9,306 bases of DNA. Origin: an uncultured Clostridia bacterium. GTDB lineage: Bacteria; Bacillota; Clostridia; Oscillospirales; Acutalibacteraceae. Every line of letters begins with the position of its first letter. The first letter of the stretch is position 1. Shown piece by piece: positions 1 to 6,807 of the stretch. The notes below the pieces were generated by a model that worked only from the letters and a program-made list of their open reading frames with translations, ran no database searches and was not told where the DNA came from. The DNA lies in the NCBI GenBank assembly GCA_946405475.1, contig CAMJHI010000072.1, positions 1-9,306 of the forward strand. Reading direction: 5' to 3'. The translations under genes and the position numbers were made by a program.

Positions 1-500
1 CTCTTGTCGTAAAGCCCGAAGCCGGTGAAATGCTCGATCTGCTGCACGTCGCTCATTTTTTTGATCGCCTTGTAATACAGCGAACGCAGCGCGTACATGA
101 TCTTGCTTTCTTTCGATTTGGTTTTCACGCCGATGACCAGCTTGTAGCCGTTTTCCCATTCCTTCACAAACTGCGGGATCAGCTCGGGCGGGTCCTGAAA
201 ATCGGCGCACAGCGTAATGCAGCATTCGCCGCTGGTCTGCGTAATGGCGTAATAGGGGCTGTTGAACTGCCCGAAATTGCGGCAGTTGAAAATGGCTTTC
301 ACGTTTTTATCTTCGCTGCAGATACGGCGGATGATGTCGCGCGTCTGATCCTGCGACTTGTTGTCGATGAACAGGATCTCGTAATCATACTGCGGCAGGT
401 TTTCCACAAATTGCTGCCGAACCGCCTCGTAGATGGCGCGCACGTTTTCTTCCTCGTTATAGCAGGGAATCATCACGGAAAGCGTTTTTTTGTCTGCCAT
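1..500 (-). CDS. Family 2 glycosyltransferase, DPM1/GtrB-like (3' end beyond window)
   Basis: Only the first 166 residues are present; the C-terminus runs off the left edge. The protein opens MADKKTLSVMIPCYNEEENV, the usual GT2 GT-A start (hydrophobic strand, then PCYNEEENV). It continues with a YEILFIDNKSQDQT strand (about residues 40-53), RNFGQFNSPYY (74-84) and ADFQDPPE (99-106), which matches the D-A-D-x-Q-D-P-P-E block of dolichol/undecaprenyl-phosphate sugar transferases. The first Asp of that block is Cys98 here. HFTGFGLYDK (157-166) matches the later 'DFRLMDRR'-like block. The family moves a sugar from a nucleotide sugar to a polyprenyl phosphate or nascent glycan at the inner membrane face; whether C-terminal membrane helices follow cannot be seen. 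It starts 5 nt after rfbH, with an AGGAG inside the last codons of rfbH, so it is in the same operon. It may transfer the dideoxyhexose made by the upstream genes (inference). Confidence 0.88.
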   Translation of the reverse strand, partial: MADKKTLSVMIPCYNEEENVRAIYEAVRQQFVENLPQYDYEILFIDNKSQDQTRDIIRRICSEDKNVKAIFNCRNFGQFNSPYYAITQTSGECCITLCADFQDPPELIPQFVKEWENGYKLVIGVKTKSKESKIMYALRSLYYKAIKKMSDVQQIEHFTGFGLYDK

Positions 501-505
501 GGTTC

Positions 506-1840
506 TTACTCCTGTGAAACAGCTTCGATGATGGTTTTGGCCATGTAGTCGATCATTTCATCGGTCATGCCCGGATAAACGCCGACCCAGAACGTATCGT
601 TCATGATGCGGTCGGTGTTGGTCAGGTCGCCCACGATGCGGTAGCCCCGGCCAGTCTCGCGCATTTCATCAAAGCACGGATGCTTGGTCAGGTTGCCGGC
701 AAACAGCATGCGGGTCTGCACGCCGTGTGATTCAATGTACGGCACCACCTTTTTGCGGTCGGTCGTTTCGGCGCAGGTCATCAAAAACCCGAACCAGCTC
801 GGGTGGCTGTTTTCGCACGCTTCGGGCAGGATCAGCTTGTCCGACACGCTTGCGAGTGCGGCACGCAGCCGGTCAAAGTTGTGACGGCGCTTTTCGACGA
901 AGCCGGGGAATTTTTCAAGCTGGGCGCAGCCCACGGCCGCCTGCAGGTCGGTGGCCTTGAGGTTGTAGCCGAAGTGGGAATACACGTATTTGTGGTCGTA
1001 CCCGAAGGGCAGCTCGCCGTATTGACGGTCGAACCGATGACCGCACAGGTTATCCTGCCCCGAGGCGCACACGCAGTCGCGCCCCCAGTCGCGCAGGGAG
1101 CGCATGATTCTGGACAGGAGCGGGTCGTTGGTGTAGACCGCGCCGCCCTCGCCCATGGTCATGTGGTGCGGCGGGTAGAAGCTGGAGGTGCCCAGGTCGC
1201 CGAACGTGCCGGTGAAGCCTTCCTGCCCGTCGAGCGTGTAGCGGGAACCGAGCGCGTCGCAGTTGTCCTCAATGAGCCAGAGGCCGTGCTTGTCACAGAA
1301 CGCCTTGACGGCTTTGATGTCGAACGGATTGCCCAGCGTGTGCGCGAGCATGACGGCCTTGGTTTTGTCGCTCACGGCCTTTTCCAGTTCGTCCACGTCG
1401 ATGTTATACTGGGGAATGGTCACGTCCACAAACACGGGCACGGCGCCGTACTGGATGATCGGCGTGACCGTGGTCGGGAACCCGGCGGCGACGGTGATGA
1501 CCTCGTCGCCCGGCTTCACGGCGCGTTCGCCCAGCAGGGGGGAGGTGAGCGTCATGAACGCGAGCAGGTTGGCGCTTGAGCCGGAATTGACCAGTGCGCA
1601 GTATTTCACGCCGAGGTAGTCGGCGAGTCCTTTTTCAAACTTGTCGGTGTAGCGCCCGGCGGTCAGCCAGAATTCCAGCGCGCTGTCGACTAAATTCACC
1701 ATTTCGGCGGAATCGTACACACGCGAAGCATAGGAGATGCGCTGACCCGGCTTAAAGGGCGGCTTTTGGTTGTGGTAGGCGTCGCAATAATCCGCGACCG
1801 CCTTCAATATTTCTTCTCTGGCTTCTTTTTCACTTTTCAT
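506..1840 (-). CDS. rfbH: CDP-4-keto-6-deoxy-D-glucose 3-dehydrase (E1), RfbH family
   Basis: This 444-residue protein belongs to the DegT/DnrJ/EryC1/StrS aminotransferase fold, but to the dehydrase branch that removes the C3 hydroxyl of CDP-4-keto-6-deoxyglucose on the way to CDP-3,6-dideoxyhexoses. The PLP lysine of ordinary sugar aminotransferases is replaced by His225 in FYPPHHMTMGEGGAV (221-235), the hallmark of E1. The cysteines expected for its [2Fe-2S] cluster are present: Cys194 (EDNCDALGS), then Cys256-x-Cys258-x7-Cys266 (DCVCASGQDNLC). The gap from Cys194 to Cys256 is 61 residues; the C-x57-C spacing I recall for characterised E1 is 4 shorter, and the extra residues appear to lie between Cys194 and His225 (YTLDGQEG region). 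The length is normal for the family. The start at 1840 lies 3 nt after the rfbG stop (TGAACGATG) with only a weak GAGA behind it, so translation is probably coupled. E1 needs an NAD(P)H-dependent iron-sulfur flavoprotein (E3), which is not in the window. Confidence 0.95.
   Translation of the reverse strand: MKSEKEAREEILKAVADYCDAYHNQKPPFKPGQRISYASRVYDSAEMVNLVDSALEFWLTAGRYTDKFEKGLADYLGVKYCALVNSGSSANLLAFMTLTSPLLGERAVKPGDEVITVAAGFPTTVTPIIQYGAVPVFVDVTIPQYNIDVDELEKAVSDKTKAVMLAHTLGNPFDIKAVKAFCDKHGLWLIEDNCDALGSRYTLDGQEGFTGTFGDLGTSSFYPPHHMTMGEGGAVYTNDPLLSRIMRSLRDWGRDCVCASGQDNLCGHRFDRQYGELPFGYDHKYVYSHFGYNLKATDLQAAVGCAQLEKFPGFVEKRRHNFDRLRAALASVSDKLILPEACENSHPSWFGFLMTCAETTDRKKVVPYIESHGVQTRMLFAGNLTKHPCFDEMRETGRGYRIVGDLTNTDRIMNDTFWVGVYPGMTDEMIDYMAKTIIEAVSQE
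509..513 (-). promoter_or_regulatory. Ribosome binding site of the glycosyltransferase, inside the rfbH 3' end
   Basis: AGGAG lies 8 nt before the ATG at 500 and partly within the last sense codons of rfbH, just before its TAA at 506-508. This fixes the glycosyltransferase start and indicates coupled translation of the two genes. Confidence 0.75.
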
Positions 1841-1843
1841 CGT

Positions 1844-2902
1844 TCAATTCTCTTTTCCGAAAAAATCATGGATCTGTTCGTCCATTTTCGCGGCTGTGTC
1901 GCCGCCCGCGGCAAAGACCTTCGTCCATTCCACGGTTTTTTCCACGGCGGTCTGCGCGCTCCAGCGGGGCTTCCAGCCGAAAGCGGCCTTCAGCTTGGCG
2001 CAGTCGAGCTTCAGGAAGTTCGCTTCGTGCGGACCGTCTTTTTTCAAACACTCATAGGTCAGCCCGTCGCCCCATGTTTCGCAGAAGATCTCGGCCAGAC
2101 GGCCGGTGGTGAGGCAGTCGCTCTCGTTCGGGCCGACGTTGTAATACCCGGCGGCCGCCATGTTGTCAAACTGCGCGGCGGCGATCATCAGGTAGGCGTA
2201 AAGCGGGTCGAGCACGTGCTGATAGGGGCGGATGGAGTTGGGGTTGCGCAGCACGATGGGCTTGCCCGCCATCGCGGCGCGCACGCAATCGGGGATGATG
2301 CGGTTGTCGGCAAAGTCGCCGCCGCCGATGACGTTGCCGGCGCGGGCGGTCGAAACCGCAACGCCGCTGTTGTCGAAGAACGAGCGCTTGTAGCTGTGCG
2401 TGACAAGCTCCGAGCAGGATTTGGAGTTGGAATACGGGTCGAAGCCGTCGAGCGGCTCGTTTTCGCGGTAGCCCCAGCACCATTCGTTGTTTTCATACAC
2501 CTTGTCGGTGGTGACGTTGAGCACCGACTTCACTCCGCCGGTCACTCGCACGCATTCCAGCAGGTTGACCGTGCCCATCACGTTGGTTTCATAGGTGTAC
2601 TGCGGCTGTTCGTAAGAGGTCAGCACGATCGGCTGCGCCGCTAAATGCAGCACGATCTCGGGCTCGGCCTTTTGGAAGGCGGCGAGCATGGCGGGGTAAT
2701 CGCGCACGTCGGCAATGACCGAGGTCATGTTTCCCTCCAGCCCGGCCAGCTCGAACAGGTTCGGCTGCGTGGGCGGTTCAAGCGAATAGCCCGTCACCTG
2801 TGCGCCCGCGTTGACTAAAATACGGCTCAGCCAGGCGCCCTTGAAGCCGGTGTGACCGGTCAGGAACACGCGCTTGCCCTTGTAGAATGACAGATCCAGC
2901 AT
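1844..2902 (-). CDS. rfbG: CDP-glucose 4,6-dehydratase
   Basis: This 352-residue protein is an extended short-chain dehydrogenase/reductase that converts CDP-glucose to CDP-4-keto-6-deoxyglucose using bound NAD+. MLDLSFYKGKRVFLTGHTGF is typical of RfbG. The Rossmann GxxGxxG is G16-HT-G19-FK-G22. LHLAAQP (85-91) follows the second NAD contact region. TTDKVYEN (131-138) supplies the Thr/Asp/Lys dehydratase residues, and Y157-SNS-K161 is the SDR YxxxK pair. RPYQHVLDP (225-233) and YYNVGPNE (253-260) are substrate-side blocks of the family. The reading frame is open for 32 more codons upstream, but the ATG at 2902 is chosen because AAGGAG lies 6 nt before it, the protein then aligns with the family N-terminus, and the extension would overlap rfbF. 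The gap from the rfbF stop is 14 nt. Confidence 0.95.
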   Translation of the reverse strand: MLDLSFYKGKRVFLTGHTGFKGAWLSRILVNAGAQVTGYSLEPPTQPNLFELAGLEGNMTSVIADVRDYPAMLAAFQKAEPEIVLHLAAQPIVLTSYEQPQYTYETNVMGTVNLLECVRVTGGVKSVLNVTTDKVYENNEWCWGYRENEPLDGFDPYSNSKSCSELVTHSYKRSFFDNSGVAVSTARAGNVIGGGDFADNRIIPDCVRAAMAGKPIVLRNPNSIRPYQHVLDPLYAYLMIAAAQFDNMAAAGYYNVGPNESDCLTTGRLAEIFCETWGDGLTYECLKKDGPHEANFLKLDCAKLKAAFGWKPRWSAQTAVEKTVEWTKVFAAGGDTAAKMDEQIHDFFGKEN

Positions 2903-2908
2903 GACGTT

Positions 2909-2914
2909 CTCCTT
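2909..2914 (-). promoter_or_regulatory. Ribosome binding site that decides the rfbG start
   Basis: AAGGAG sits in the 14-nt gap between the rfbF stop (2917-2919) and the rfbG ATG (2900-2902), with a 6-nt spacer. It excludes the longer open frame that runs back into rfbF. Confidence 0.8.
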
Positions 2915-2916
2915 GA

Positions 2917-3693
2917 TCATTTCCAGCATTTCCAGGGGGCGGTGCCTTCGGCCCACAGCTTTTCGAGCAGCTGCTTGTCGCGCAGCGTATCCATGCACTG
3001 CCAGAAGCCGTAATGCTTGTAGGCACCGAGCTGATTGCGGCGGGCGGCCTCTTCCAGCGGGAATTTTTCAAATACGGTGCTGTCGCCCTCAATCAAATCG
3101 AAAATCTCCGGCTCCAATACCATAAAGCCGCCGTTGATGAAGCTGCCGTCCTGCGCGGTCTTTTCGCGGAATTCGCGCACGCCGTTGTTTTCGTCAATGT
3201 CGAGCACGCCGAAGCGCGCGCTCAGGCGGATGGCGGAAAGCGTCGCCATGCGGCCGCCGGCCTTGTGATATTCGACGAGCTTGTTGATGTCGATGTCGGA
3301 CACGCCGTCGCCGTAGGTGAGCATGAACGGTTCATCGCCGATGTATTTCTGCACGCGCTTGATGCGGCCGCCGGGCATGGTGTTCAGCCCGGTGTCAACG
3401 AGCGTCACCTTCCACGGCTCGGAGAAATTATCATGTACCGTCATTTCACCGTTTTTGCCGAAATCAAAGGTCACGTCGCTGCGGTGCAGGAAATAGTCTG
3501 CAAAAAATTCCTTGATGGTGTGCTGCATGTAGCCGCAGCAGATCACAAATTCGTTGTAGCCGTAGTGTGAATATGATTTCATGATATGCCAAAGGATCGG
3601 CATACCGCCGATTTCGATCATGGGTTTGGGTCTGAGATGGCTTTCTTCGCTGATCCTCGTGCCGAAGCCGCCGGCCAGAATGACAACCTTCAT
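2917..3693 (-). CDS. rfbF: Glucose-1-phosphate cytidylyltransferase
   Basis: This 258-residue nucleotidyltransferase makes CDP-glucose from glucose-1-phosphate and CTP, the committing step of CDP-deoxysugar synthesis. MKVVILAGGFGTRISEESHL (1-20) carries the nucleotide-binding GGxGTR with the SEE extension characteristic of this enzyme rather than of RfbA-type thymidylyltransferases. PKPM (22-25) holds the conserved Lys. TYGDGVSDID (126-135) carries the metal-site Asp129, INGGFMVL (186-193) is the sugar-binding block, and FWQCMDTLRDK (230-240) holds the second acidic site. The C-terminus APWKCWK is typical of RfbF. An upstream in-frame start is possible, but the ATG at 3693 has AAAGGA 7 nt before it and matches the family start. 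It is the first gene of the tightly spaced rfbFGH-glycosyltransferase unit, with a promoter in the 91-nt gap behind it. Confidence 0.96.
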   Translation of the reverse strand: MKVVILAGGFGTRISEESHLRPKPMIEIGGMPILWHIMKSYSHYGYNEFVICCGYMQHTIKEFFADYFLHRSDVTFDFGKNGEMTVHDNFSEPWKVTLVDTGLNTMPGGRIKRVQKYIGDEPFMLTYGDGVSDIDINKLVEYHKAGGRMATLSAIRLSARFGVLDIDENNGVREFREKTAQDGSFINGGFMVLEPEIFDLIEGDSTVFEKFPLEEAARRNQLGAYKHYGFWQCMDTLRDKQLLEKLWAEGTAPWKCWK

Positions 3694-3746
3694 GTTAAAT
3701 TCCTTTCCGCTTTCGCTGCTCAAAGTTGTTTCATATCGTTCTGCTT

Positions 3747-3776
3747 ATTATACCATGTTTCGGAAAACAAAGGCAA
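3747..3776 (-). promoter_or_regulatory. Sigma-A promoter with extended -10 for the rfbFGH unit
   Basis: Reading the minus strand, TTGCCT (3771-3776) and a perfect TATAAT (3747-3752) are separated by 18 nt. The bases directly before the -10 are TGG (3753-3755), giving the extended -10 TGnTATAAT, which can offset the imperfect -35. It would start transcription near 3740, about 45 nt before the rfbF start codon. No terminator is visible between the pqqD-like gene and this promoter, so rfbF may also receive read-through. Confidence 0.7.
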
Positions 3777-3784
3777 GGCTTTTC

Positions 3785-4045
3785 TTATTCATCCAGCGCG
3801 CCGATGCCGCGCAGCTTGTTCAAAAGCTCCCGCACGTCGCTTTGCAGCACCTCGCGCGGCGCGTCGTATTCCGCGGCCATCGCGTCAACGATCTGTTCTT
3901 CCGTCGTGTCCTGCTTGAGCAGGTTCACAATGAACCCGGCCGTCTCGTTGCCGGTGATGATGCCGTTGAAGCCGCTGTCGCCGATGGGCACGATCACCTG
4001 AGTGCCCTCCACGGTGCGGGTGATAAAGTTCGCGTTGAGTTTCAT
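3785..4045 (-). CDS. Small stand-alone PqqD-family protein
   Basis: This 86-residue protein begins MKLNANFITRTVEGTQVIVP. The pattern fits the PqqD fold: an N-terminal beta hairpin (about 5-30), then NETAGFIVNLLKQDTTEEQIVDAMAAEYD (about 33-61) and a last helix DVRELLNKLRGIGAL (70-84). PqqD domains bind leader peptides of ribosomally made peptides and hand them to radical SAM partners. Stand-alone copies also occur in Firmicutes near polysaccharide genes with no known role. No radical SAM enzyme or precursor peptide is in the window, so its partner is unknown. The open frame extends 45 codons upstream through the promoter and terminator, which rules that extension out. The ATG at 4045 has GGAG at 4054-4057 (8-nt spacer). 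The family call is moderately sure; the function is not inferred. Confidence 0.75.
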   Translation of the reverse strand: MKLNANFITRTVEGTQVIVPIGDSGFNGIITGNETAGFIVNLLKQDTTEEQIVDAMAAEYDAPREVLQSDVRELLNKLRGIGALDE

Positions 4046-4081
4046 GCTGTGTGCTCCGTTCCTTATAAAAATCCATCTTAT

Positions 4082-4111
4082 ATTATATATTGGAATAACC
4101 GCTGCTGTCAA
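4082..4111 (-). promoter_or_regulatory. Consensus sigma-A promoter of the pqqD-like gene
   Basis: On the minus strand, a perfect TTGACA (4106-4111) and a perfect TATAAT (4082-4087) are separated by 18 nt. Transcription would begin near 4075 and leave a leader of about 30 nt before the ATG at 4045. Both hexamers match consensus exactly, so strong, largely constitutive expression is expected. Confidence 0.8.
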
Positions 4112-4136
4112 GGTCAATGCGGAAAGAAACCGGCAG

Positions 4137-4175
4137 AAAAGCCCCTCCGAAGCGTTTCCTCCGGAGGGGCTTTTT
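4137..4175 (-). terminator. Strong intrinsic terminator after mgtC, usable on both strands
   Basis: A perfect 9-bp GC stem (GCCCCTCCG at 4141-4149 with CGGAGGGGC at 4162-4170) closes a 12-nt loop. It is flanked by AAAA (4137-4140) and TTTTT (4171-4175), so each strand has a T-run after the stem, TTTTC on the minus strand and TTTTT on the plus strand. It lies 17 nt past the mgtC stop and just before the pqqD promoter, and marks the end of the fucose operon. No plus-strand gene ends here, so the minus-strand role is the relevant one. Confidence 0.85.
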
Positions 4176-4191
4176 AACAAAATGGCTTGGT

Positions 4192-4905
4192 TTATGTTTC
4201 CAGCGTGAATTCCTGGATCTCGGGGTTGCTGTTGATGAGCTCGAGCATGGATTCCAGCGACGCGGCCTTGGCGATGCGAACCGTTAAGTGAACGGTCACG
4301 GTTTCGTCGTCGTTCTTTTTCATCTTGATGCCGTTGACCAGAATGCCGTGTTCGGAAAGCTGCTCGGTCACGTGTGTGAGCGCCTTCGACTCATCGTTGA
4401 GCTTGAGCTGGATCTCGTTGGTCTCCATCGCTTCGGAAAACGGCACGAACTTGTGCAGCAGCACCTGAATGAGGATAAGCAGCAGCGTGGAGGAGATGCC
4501 GATGACGTACAGCCCTGCGCCGATGGCCAGCCCGATCCCGGCGGTCGCCCAGATGCCGGCGGCCGTGGTCAGCCCCTTGATGGAGCCGCCGCGCACGAAG
4601 ATCACGCCCGCGCCGAGAAACGAAATACCGCTGACAACCTGTGCCGCAATACGCGCCGGGTCTGCTCCGCGGGTTCCGTTGAACATGATGCCATCGGCGG
4701 TCGTCAAGTCAGCAAAGCCGTATTTTGAAATGACCATGATCAGGGCGGCCGCCAGCGCTAAAATAATGTGTGTGCGAATTCCGGCCTCTTTTTGGCGGTG
4801 GCTTCGCTCCACACCGATCAGGCCGCCGCAAAGGCAGGCAATGATGATGCGAACCAGAAATTCCCAGTTGCGCAAAGCGCCGTCAAGCAGTTTTTCCCAA
4901 ATCAT
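4192..4905 (-). CDS. MgtC/SapB-family membrane protein
   Basis: This 237-residue integral membrane protein has a first helix at about 15-33, then GVERSHRQKEAGIRTHIIL (31-49), the signature of the family. Further helices lie at about 46-60, 86-106, 112-130 and 131-150. The conserved DPARIAAQVVSGISFLGAG (82-100) and GLTTAAGIWATAGIGLAIG (111-129) are both intact. A soluble ACT-like domain follows (about 163-237, EIQLKLNDESKALTHVTEQL onward), as in long MgtC homologues. Salmonella MgtC limits F1F0 ATP synthase and supports growth in low magnesium; many homologues in commensals are uncharacterised. The ATG at 4905 has AAGGAG 9 nt before it. A nearer out-of-frame ATG at 4910-4912 has only a 2-nt spacer. 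The gene begins 35 nt after fucI with no terminator between, so it is probably co-transcribed with the fucose genes. Confidence 0.93.
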   Translation of the reverse strand: MIWEKLLDGALRNWEFLVRIIIACLCGGLIGVERSHRQKEAGIRTHIILALAAALIMVISKYGFADLTTADGIMFNGTRGADPARIAAQVVSGISFLGAGVIFVRGGSIKGLTTAAGIWATAGIGLAIGAGLYVIGISSTLLLILIQVLLHKFVPFSEAMETNEIQLKLNDESKALTHVTEQLSEHGILVNGIKMKKNDDETVTVHLTVRIAKAASLESMLELINSNPEIQEFTLET

Positions 4906-4940
4906 CGGGCATGACTCCTTTATGGTTGGTTTTGAAAGGC

Positions 4941-6746
4941 TTATTTATACATCGGGCCGTAGGTCTTGCAGGCTCTGTAATCCGCGCCCTCAAGGTCCTT
5001 GGTGCCGAACGCGCCCCAGGTGTGCGGGCGGTAGATGTCGCAGTCGGGCACGTTGTGCAGCGCCACGGGAATGCGGAGCATGGAGGCCAGCGTGATGAGG
5101 TCCTTGCCGATGTGGCCGTAGGTGAGGGAACCGTGGTTGGCACCCCAGTTGGCCATGACGGAGTACACATCCTTGAACGCTTCGTTGTCGCCGATGCGCG
5201 GGGCAAACCACGTGGTCGGCCAGGTCGGGTCGGTGCGCATGTCAATGGTCTTGTGCACTTCATCCGGCAGGGTCACGGTGTAGCCTTCGGCAAGCTGCAG
5301 CACCGGGCCGAGGCCTTCGATGATGTTGAAGCGGATCATGGTCACAGGCATTTCGGCCATGGTCTTGAAGTGGGAGGAGTAGCCGCCTCCTCTGAAATAG
5401 CCCAGATCGGCCTGGCACCAATCGGTGGCCTTGAGCATGGCGTCGATGTCTTCGTCGGTGACCTTCCACCACTGTTTGATGAGGTTGTTGCCGTTTTCAT
5501 CCTTGCTGACGCCGGTGCCGTCGAGCGCGGCCGCGCCGGAGTTGATCAGGTGGATGAAGCCGTTGGCGGCTTTGCCCGTGGGCGTCCAGCCGGTCACGCG
5601 CTTGACCGCGTCGGGGCTCCAGTAGGTGCGCACGTCAGCGAAAATGCTTGCCGTGCCGGTGAGCAGCTTGCCCACAAGCATGGCCATGCCGTTCAGACCG
5701 TCGTTTTCGGTGGCGAAGGTGATGGGCTGACGCTTGCCGTTCCAGTCAAAGCTGGTGTTGAGCATGGCTTCGGTGAAGTCGCAGTTGGGCATGAAATCCG
5801 TCCACTGCCGCTGACCCTGGAAGCCGCCGAGAATGGCGTTCTTGCCCAGCGCTTCTTCGTGCCAGCCGGTGGTCAGCGCGCCGTTTTTGCCCTGAACAGC
5901 TTCGGAGGGCACCACGTCGTCGAGCTTCGGGTTGCCGAGCATGATGTCGCGGATGATGAGGGTCATCTTGGTGACGAATTCCCATTCCCAATCCTTGCGC
6001 TCTTTGGACGAGGGCTTCGCGTTTTTGTCAAAGCCTTCGGGGCAGTGCGATTTGACCCAGGCGAGGGCTTTTTCGTATTCGTCTTTGTCATAGATCTCGA
6101 GCTCGACGCGGCGGGTGACTTCGCACATATCCACCCATTCGGGGCGGATGCCGAAATAATGCTGCAGCACGGACGGGTCGCAGCAGGAGCCGCCGATGCC
6201 CATGGCGACAGCGCCGATGTTGACGTAGCTCTTGCCCTTCATCTGGCCGACCGCAACGGCGCAGCGGGCGAAGCGAAGGATCTTTTCTTTCACGTCGTCG
6301 GGCACGGTCTTGTCATCCGCGTCCTGCACGTCGTGGCCGTAGATGGAAAAGGCGGGCAGACCTCTCTGCGCGTGAGCGGCGAGGGCGGCTGCCAGGTAAA
6401 CGGCGCCCGGGCGCTCCGTGCCGTTGAAGCCCCAGATGGCTTTGATGGTGGTGGGGTCAAGGTCCATGGTCTCGCTGCCGTAGCACCAGCAGGGTGTAAC
6501 GGAAAGCGTGGCGCACACGTTCTGCGTGGCGAAATATTCAGCGCACTTGGCGGCTTCCGCGCCGCCGCCGATGGTGCAGGGCGAGATCACGCACTGCGCC
6601 GGGGTGCCGTCGGCGTAAAACACGTTTTCTTCAATGAGCTGCTTGGCTGCGTTGGCCAGCGACATGGTCTGCGCTTCCAGACTTTCGCGCACGCCGCCCC
6701 AGCGGCCGTCGATGATGGGTCTGATGCCGATTTTTGCGTTTGACAT
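4941..6746 (-). CDS. fucI: L-fucose isomerase
   Basis: This 601-residue protein aligns along its length with my recollection of E. coli FucI (591 residues). It interconverts L-fucose and L-fuculose (and often D-arabinose/D-ribulose) in the cytoplasm using Mn2+. KIGIRPIIDGRWGGVRESLE (5-24), VTPCWCYGSETMDLDP (83-98), AIWGFNGTERPGAVYLAAAL (103-122) and FSIYGHDVQDADD (133-145) are nearly invariant blocks. The metal and catalytic residues fall in Glu347 (ATENDGLNG), Asp371 (FADVRTYWSP) and His538 (NWGANHGSL), a constant offset of 10 from Glu337, Asp361 and His528 of E. coli. The C-terminus YRACKTYGPMYK is typical. The ATG at 6746 has AAAGGAG about 9 nt before it. Its neighbours, the kinase 61 nt before it and fucU further upstream, support the fucose role. 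No frameshift or missing key residue is seen. Confidence 0.98.
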   Translation of the reverse strand: MSNAKIGIRPIIDGRWGGVRESLEAQTMSLANAAKQLIEENVFYADGTPAQCVISPCTIGGGAEAAKCAEYFATQNVCATLSVTPCWCYGSETMDLDPTTIKAIWGFNGTERPGAVYLAAALAAHAQRGLPAFSIYGHDVQDADDKTVPDDVKEKILRFARCAVAVGQMKGKSYVNIGAVAMGIGGSCCDPSVLQHYFGIRPEWVDMCEVTRRVELEIYDKDEYEKALAWVKSHCPEGFDKNAKPSSKERKDWEWEFVTKMTLIIRDIMLGNPKLDDVVPSEAVQGKNGALTTGWHEEALGKNAILGGFQGQRQWTDFMPNCDFTEAMLNTSFDWNGKRQPITFATENDGLNGMAMLVGKLLTGTASIFADVRTYWSPDAVKRVTGWTPTGKAANGFIHLINSGAAALDGTGVSKDENGNNLIKQWWKVTDEDIDAMLKATDWCQADLGYFRGGGYSSHFKTMAEMPVTMIRFNIIEGLGPVLQLAEGYTVTLPDEVHKTIDMRTDPTWPTTWFAPRIGDNEAFKDVYSVMANWGANHGSLTYGHIGKDLITLASMLRIPVALHNVPDCDIYRPHTWGAFGTKDLEGADYRACKTYGPMYK

Positions 6747-6781
6747 TCTGATTATCTCCTTTGATATGATAGATTATTGGG

Positions 6782-6798
6782 AAGCTCATGCCGAGCTT
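6782..6798 (-). other. Short hairpin between the kinase and fucI
   Basis: A perfect 6-bp inverted repeat (AAGCTC at 6782-6787 with GAGCTT at 6793-6798) has a 5-nt loop and lies in the 61-nt gap 10-26 nt after the kinase stop. In the transcribed direction no T-run follows it, so it is not a convincing terminator. It could be an RNA stability or processing site, or chance. Confidence 0.35.
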
Positions 6799-6807
6799 TT
6801 CGACTGT

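Noticed and set aside
2903..2998. An N-terminal extension of 32 residues for rfbG.
   Set aside because: It would overlap rfbF by 82 nt, its Arg/Ala-rich sequence is unlike the family, and a good ribosome binding site precedes the internal ATG.
4046..4180. An N-terminal extension of the PqqD-like protein by 45 codons.
   Set aside because: The extension is encoded by the promoter and terminator hairpin sequence, upstream of the expected transcription start.
4911..6743. A 610-codon open frame on the plus strand covering fucI.
   Set aside because: It is the antisense shadow of fucI. The translation is rich in Val, Gly, His and Ala with no recognisable motif, while the minus-strand frame matches L-fucose isomerase end to end.
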